DNA of 64,000 nucleotides from the NCBI RefSeq assembly GCF_023278565.1, contig NC_064675.1, positions 2,728,001 to 2,792,000 on the forward strand, read 5' to 3'. A program made the position numbers and the translations under genes. Below are positions 58,578 through 64,000 of the stretch, in pieces (positions within the stretch are counted from its first letter, which is position 1; every line of letters starts with the position of its first letter). The stretch is from Colletotrichum lupini (taxonomy: Eukaryota; Ascomycota; Sordariomycetes; Glomerellales; Glomerellaceae). A model generated the notes under the pieces. That model had not been told where the DNA came from. It saw only the letters and a list, made by a program, of their open reading frames with translations, and searched no databases.

Positions 58578-60097
58578 TACTCCGTACCTTGGACAGTTAC
58601 ACAAATGACCAGACCCGACCTTAGATACATCATACCTACCTCCCCATCCTCTCCACTGAACAATACCAGATGCCACAGCTCTATCGTCGACCCGACTTCA
58701 GACCTCTGACCTCAGGCATAAAGAGGCTACATAACATCAGCCAACATAGAGTATGAGGTAGATGGGCCAGCAAGGCGAAGCAGCGAGGCAAGGTACGGCG
58801 TGCCTGATGTAGACCAGCGCCTGGCAGGGCCACCGTCGCCGCCATCGTCACTCTACACATTACTAGCACCACACGCATGCCATGCCGTATGTACGGAGCA
58901 GGTAATGGATGTGAGTGAATACCTTGGATCCACGGGCAGTAGGAGGTACGGAGTAAGGTAAGGTAAGGTAGACTGAGGTTCAGGGGATTGGTGGTCAGCA
59001 TCAGGTTTCCGAGTGGGGAAAGGTACATGGCTTCACGGAGAGGACCACAGTCACACGTCAGTACTCCGTACTCCATACCTTCTCAGATTTCCCTGGACCC
59101 TCACATCTCCCGTCCGCCAGTCGTCACCTTCTGTCTCTGTCTCCAAACTTAGGGCAGTTTAGACCAAGGCAGACAGCTCAGAGCAAAACAAGGGACTGGC
59201 TGACACGATGCAGCGCCCATAACGGGGCCAAGCGGAGGGTTGAGGTCAGTGTGAAACGGCAGCCGATCGGCCTTAGTGTAGTCTTTTAGGGGTGAAAGAG
59301 CCCCAGCCTTGTCAATGCCTGACCCGAAGCTCAAGGCACTAAGGTAAGGGAGAGCGTCCAAGGCTTTACAGACTTCCAGTCTAGTTGTCGCTAGTTGGTA
59401 TATCATTTTTGCTCTTTCGATAAACAACCCAAAGAGTACGAACTGGTAGCTGACTGTGACAGTCAATCAACTTCCTCTGGGGAAGGCATCAGATCTCGCT
59501 ATTCGTCTACTCCGTCCCTTTTTTTTTCACTTTCCAAGGCACCTCGTGCCTTCCCCTCTTCTCCCCAGGCTCGCCCCTCCTCCCCTTCCCTTTCCATGTT
59601 CCTTACTCCTAGGCTAAAGTGGAGACCGGTACATGACCTTCTCAGGGAGGAAGGGACGAGGGACAACGGCTGAGCGGGACAACGATTTGACACTCGTAGC
59701 GGTCTATAGTGGAGACCTTCCCTCACCTATCAACATTTTCTCTCCATATTTTTCCAACTTTGCACCTTGCCATCCCCCCGTTGCCCATGGAATGTTCGAC
59801 GTGGAATGGAAGGCGGCAAGCACCGTCCAATTTTCATACACCGACAGGCAAGACCAAACACTCTGACCCAAGAGTCAAGACTCAAGAGACGGGGACAATG
59901 GTGCGTGCGCCGCGTCCGCCGTCCCCGTCAGGCCCGTACCCTCTGCTTCGAGACAAAAGTGCCAGGTTGCAAGTCGAATGCCGAGAGCTTGCACTCCGAC
60001 GATGCCGCTAGACGACTTTGGGCAAATCTAAACAGCGCAACAACGTCTCAAATAGTCCATAACCACGTACAACTACCTCACCTCACTGTACGGAGTA
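58578..60097. repeat. cluster of TACGGAGTA / TACTCCGTA motifs
   Basis: Exact copies at 58578-58586, 58947-58955, 59062-59070 and 60089-60097, in both orientations, with a one-mismatch copy near 58889. Another exact copy is at 46045. All noticed copies are intergenic. Function unknown. Confidence 0.6.
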
Positions 60098-63000
60098 CCT
60101 TATTCTGGATAGATTCGTGCAGGAATCCTATTACACCACCACACCCAGTCTGCTCCTCGGGTGGTTACGTGGACACGCCTACACTCTTCGCACAATATCG
60201 TTGGCATTGTCTACCTAAGGAACACCTTCCCCTACGTTTGAAGCGTCGTACGAAGCCTAGACAGATTGGGGCTCCTCGTCAACGCCGTGCCCGGCAGCCT
60301 TACGGCCAGGAGACAAGAGAACCCCGGCTCTTATTTGGCCTACTATTGTCGTCCCTTCCGAGCTGGATTGAGCATTTCAGCTGCAAGAGATGCCGGCGGC
60401 GATGCGATACTACCCATGGAACCAACCTCTCTGCCAGGAACTTCCATCGACACTCCCTCCATCAACAATACGCCCATTCCATCTCCCCGACCGCACCCCT
60501 TATCCAAAGCGATGGGGCCACCGTCAAGTAAAGCCTTCAGACTGTCATTAGATGTGACATCCCTCCTTGCCCGCTGGGATACTGGCCCTTCTAAATTGCA
60601 TACTACATGCTGGCACAAAAATCCACATCCAGCACGCACACAACTTCGCCTCATCTTCCACCCAAGTTGAGCAGCCGACTGGCTCCCCACTGATTTGAGT
60701 ATAGGGATATGGCCTGTCGTCAACTGCAGTTGGGGGTCCAACTGACTTGACAGTCTCGATCCGATTCACAATCGCAAACCACCCGCACTGCACGGTCAAG
60801 CCACTACACTACGCTCACGCTACACTGTTCCCTCGGAGGAACATGTCCAGCTCCTGATGTTGCCTTGAGAGCTCAGAGTTGCAGTACACACTGCAGAACC
60901 TTGCCGGCCACCAAACTAGTTGCCCGCTCCAGGCGAGCCCATGTCATATAGCCGCGACATCTTGGTGTCTAGGCGGCCGTGTCAGTCCGTCGACTCTTTC
61001 GGGAACTGCGGCTTCAAGAAGCCTTCAAGACCAAGAGTGACGGGGACAGTGAGACCCCGTGGTAACACAATTGCCCGCGCTCTGGTCGCAGGCTGTGTCA
61101 ATACCGAATTCGCATCTTGATACTGTCACTCAAGGAGTGAGCACTTTATCGCTGAATTACCATGACGAAACTCAATCAACTTCGCTCAACTTTGAACGCC
61201 ACCGCCCAACATTGTCAAGCAAGACTTTGACTATGGTTGGCAATTGCCTGTGCAATAATGACAGACTGCCTGACTTGCTGTCACGGTTAAATTGACACAA
61301 GCCACCAATACCCCCGGCTGGTGTTCAAGGCACGCCGTCCATCAAGCCAGTCCAAGCGGCTGTGTGTCCTCTCAGGCTCGTTCAGGGGTTGCCCTCCGCC
61401 ATGGCGAACCACAGCTTTGGATACCTCCAATTCAAGTCCATGGTCGTCCGCGAATATGATAAGGAACAAAACGGCTATTTTCCCATGCCTCGGCTTCCAA
61501 CATCGCTTGATAATTCTTGAGCATCAAGTCAAGTTGACGCACACTCTGCGTTCAGCATTACAACACCACGTCGCTACCTGACTCGAACCTTGCCCGCGGT
61601 ACTTTGTCGAATCATCGGTGCAGCAAAAGATACTTTCACTTGCAAAATAAAAGGGGGGAGGTGGCCACCAACAGACAGACAGCAAAGCTTGCGACGTGCT
61701 ACCCAACGGGGCCATTGACATCGACAGGCCAAGGCCCAGCTTCACCAAGGGCCGCCAGGTGCAACACTGCAAAGGCGTGATGGAGATGCTGGTCATTTAT
61801 GCTCCAGCTCGTCGCCCCCTGATCCTCCTCCAATGACAACCTCGGACCACGCTTGTCAGAGGATCTGCTAAAAATTCTGAAACATGGCTTTAGTCTTGCT
61901 TACCCTTGCAACGCTCGCTACCTACAGACGACCATGCACACGCCCCACGCCACGATCTGCCGCCAACGGCTCCCGCTACAACGCAACCCCCTTCCAATGC
62001 ATTCCCTCGTATTTCGCTGTGGGCTACGGGCAGTGCTGTTGGATGTTCGAATGGTGGCTATCTACACGACTACGGACGAATGTCGTGGGCACTTGGATAG
62101 CCTCTATCCTTACGACTACAGACCCCCAACAGAGCTGGTGTGCAGTGTCCTAATATGGCCAGGTATCGTCCCTGGCTCCTGAGCCGACAGCCGCCCGCAT
62201 GCTCGCCCGATTAGGCCCGGGGACGAGCTGATCCTCTGCTTTGGGAAAAGACACTCCAAAGGCACAACTTGGATGCTGGCAAGGTCTCGTGTCGGAAAAA
62301 AGAAAAACGCTCAATCTGCGCATGCTGCGCTACTACACACTGAATCAACCGTTATCAAACGTTCAAGGGTTGAACGATGGCTTGTCTTCCATCCCAAGAC
62401 AAATCCTTTGGGGTCCATTGGCCAAGCTTCCGTCCTGCCGTCCCGTTCACGGCCAGACCTCTTGATTTGACGAGAGACACCTGCCATCGCAGCTCTTGAC
62501 TTGGATCGGTCATCAACCAAGATACGAATACCTACCTACCTTACACACACCAGCCGCTGCCCCTTGAATCTGGCCGATGAGAGTGTGCCCGTCCTCCGTC
62601 TGCACCAGCCCGTTTTACTAGCACTTTTCCGTCCTAGACCCCACCCAATTCTATGTCGAGGCTTTCCGCCTTTGGTTTGAGTGACAAGGAGGCCCTTCTC
62701 CTCGTTCATGTACGCTCTGTGGTCTCTACTCAGCGAACATCGGACATCGTCCCTCCCTCGCTTTCGTCCCAGATTCAGGATGAAAGTGCCCTACCTACTT
62801 GACCTATACATGTGCAACACGACACGGACCTTTCCAAGTTTCCAGCCTCAACTTACTCCGCGGCCTCCGCCGAAACTGGCGCCAGAGCCCTCTTCCGCCA
62901 CGTCCGTTGTGCGAGTGACGCGTTCCGCCGCGCAGCCTCAATGCATTACCGCCTACGGCATGATCGGTCGGCCATCACTCGCAGCTCGTTGCCCGCACCG

Positions 63001-63685
63001 CCGATGCGGCCCTCTTTCTCTTCACAACCACGAGGACCAGTCTCGGCTCCAAGCTCGTCCTGGCCCGCTGTGCAACGAGACAGAAAGGCGCGGTGGCTTC
63101 GGTACTTGGCTAAGCAATCTATCAACTCATGCACCGCGGTCCCAGGTTCGGGGAGGGTGCCCGCCACAGTCAATTCCTGACCCCAGGCTTGCTTTCGTGA
63201 GGCTCAGAGAGGGGGCAAAACGGAGGCTAAACTTCCCCATCGTGGGTCCCCCCTTCTCCGACCAGGGCGATCACCGGGGTTCTCTCGGGTAAAAATAGCA
63301 TCTTATCTTGGCCCCGACCTCATCCATCATCCCTCCCCCGCGACTAGTTTCGCAGATCTCGCGAAAAGCTCCAGTCGTCAAAAAATTCAAGGCCACAAAA
63401 CTGTCGTACCCGCGTAGGCATGGCGTCGACTGGGCAGAACCGTTCTCCATCCCAGCCATGAGAAAACTAAACCAAACAAGGCGTGTTTTCCATGCGACCA
63501 TGCGAGTTCTTGGAGCAGGAAGAGGGGCATGCGCTCGCTGATCAGCAGAACAAATCCAAGTTGATGCAATGAAGGGGGGTTGAAACACTACCCCGAGATA
63601 GGGTGATATATCGACCAGCCCAGAGACTTGGATCATTTCCAAAATACCGGTATGCCCAGATTGTCGAAACGACGTTGGCGCTCTG

Positions 63686-63736
63686 AATAGCTATATGGCG
63701 CCAATAGCTACCTGGCGTGGATAGCTACGTGGGCGT
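63686..63736. repeat. three tandem copies of a 16-18-bp unit
   Basis: Units of the form (A)ATAGCTAyvTGGCG follow one another at 63686, 63703 and 63721, each with small changes. A related AATAGCCACGGGG lies near 63795. Small and of unknown meaning. Confidence 0.6.
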
Positions 63737-64000
63737 TATTATAACCTTGGTAGGTCTGCTTGGCATCGAGTGAGCCGTCCCCGACACCCGCTGGAAATAG
63801 CCACGGGGCTCCCCGGGCATGCGTCTGTCACGGACGCTGCATGTGAGGTGTGATGGGCATCGGGCAGAACAAACACCTAGATATCGTGACCGCTTGGCAT
63901 GCCGGGCGCTGCTACTCGACGCTCGGCTCACATTGCCTCGGCGGCCATTCAGGTAGCTCCGACGTCATTCGTCAGTCAGGTAGGTGGTATGCCAATCTAA

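Larger units (their letters stand above)
57151..64000. other. 6.8-kb region without a supported gene
   Basis: The first ~1 kb is likely promoter and leader of the PUF gene (pyrimidine-rich on the minus strand). Beyond that, open frames up to 254 codons (for example 59767-60531, 62681-63292) read as random Arg/Pro/Ser/His-rich products with no family resemblance. Low-complexity GGTAA/TACCT stretches, a cluster of TACGGAGTA motifs and a short tandem repeat near 63.7 kb are visible. Base composition is not AT-rich, so it does not look like a RIP-degraded transposon block. Confidence 0.5.

Noticed and set aside
59767..60531. 254-codon open frame in the right-hand region
   Set aside because: The product is Arg/His/Pro-rich with no domain, no intron signals or start context, and overlaps other equally long random frames.
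61540..61610. GGTTCGAGTCA on the minus strand as a tRNA T-arm
   Set aside because: The flanking bases do not form a 5-bp stem, and no D-arm or anticodon arm is found upstream.

Overview
The window looks like nuclear DNA of a filamentous ascomycete (Pezizomycotina, most likely Sordariomycetes). Genes are separated by 1-3 kb, introns are short (about 50-100 nt) with GT..AG ends and CTAAC/CTGAC branch points, and coding sequence is GC-rich with C-ending codons. The protein set includes deuterolysin, GH131, endosomal Nhx1, Vid21, Snf5, an Rco1-like PHD protein and a PUF protein with an RRM. Genus and species cannot be named from the sequence alone. I saw no CRISPR array, rRNA, confident tRNA or intact transposon.

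Left part (1-9.5 kb) is accessory in character. It holds a secreted M35 deuterolysin (672-1805), a decayed gene with three in-frame stops (2173-3648), an asparagine-synthase-like amidotransferase with one frameshift in a G run (4417-6746), and a PSD-family pyruvoyl decarboxylase with an unusual Gly-Gly-Ser-Asp processing site (8130-9509). The last two could be a small biosynthetic pair.

The middle (11-29 kb) is mostly core membrane and chromatin biology. It holds a cytochrome b561-like membrane protein with a very long disordered tail, a sucrose-transporter-type MFS/GPH carrier, the endosomal Na+/H+ exchanger Nhx1 (five coding exons), and the NuA4 subunit Vid21/Eaf1 (three coding exons, minus strand), whose last 500 residues are glutamine-rich.

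From 29 to 40 kb there is a second accessory stretch: a small MAPEG-type membrane protein, a secreted protein with two identically spaced four-cysteine repeats separated by a dibasic site, a secreted GH131 glucanase, and a secreted low-complexity protein (Pro-Lys-Val-Glu-Gln repeats plus a His-rich block). The leader of the last gene carries a tandemly duplicated intron-containing unit.

From 40 to 57 kb come housekeeping regulators: Snf5 (SWI/SNF family), an Ebp1/Cdb4-type aminopeptidase-fold protein, an Rco1-like double-PHD protein (seven coding exons) and a Jsn1/Puf2-like RRM+Pumilio protein. Together with Vid21 this places subunits of three chromatin complexes within about 28 kb. The right end (57-64 kb) has no gene I can support. 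It contains a cluster of TACGGAGTA motifs and GGTAA-type low-complexity sequence.
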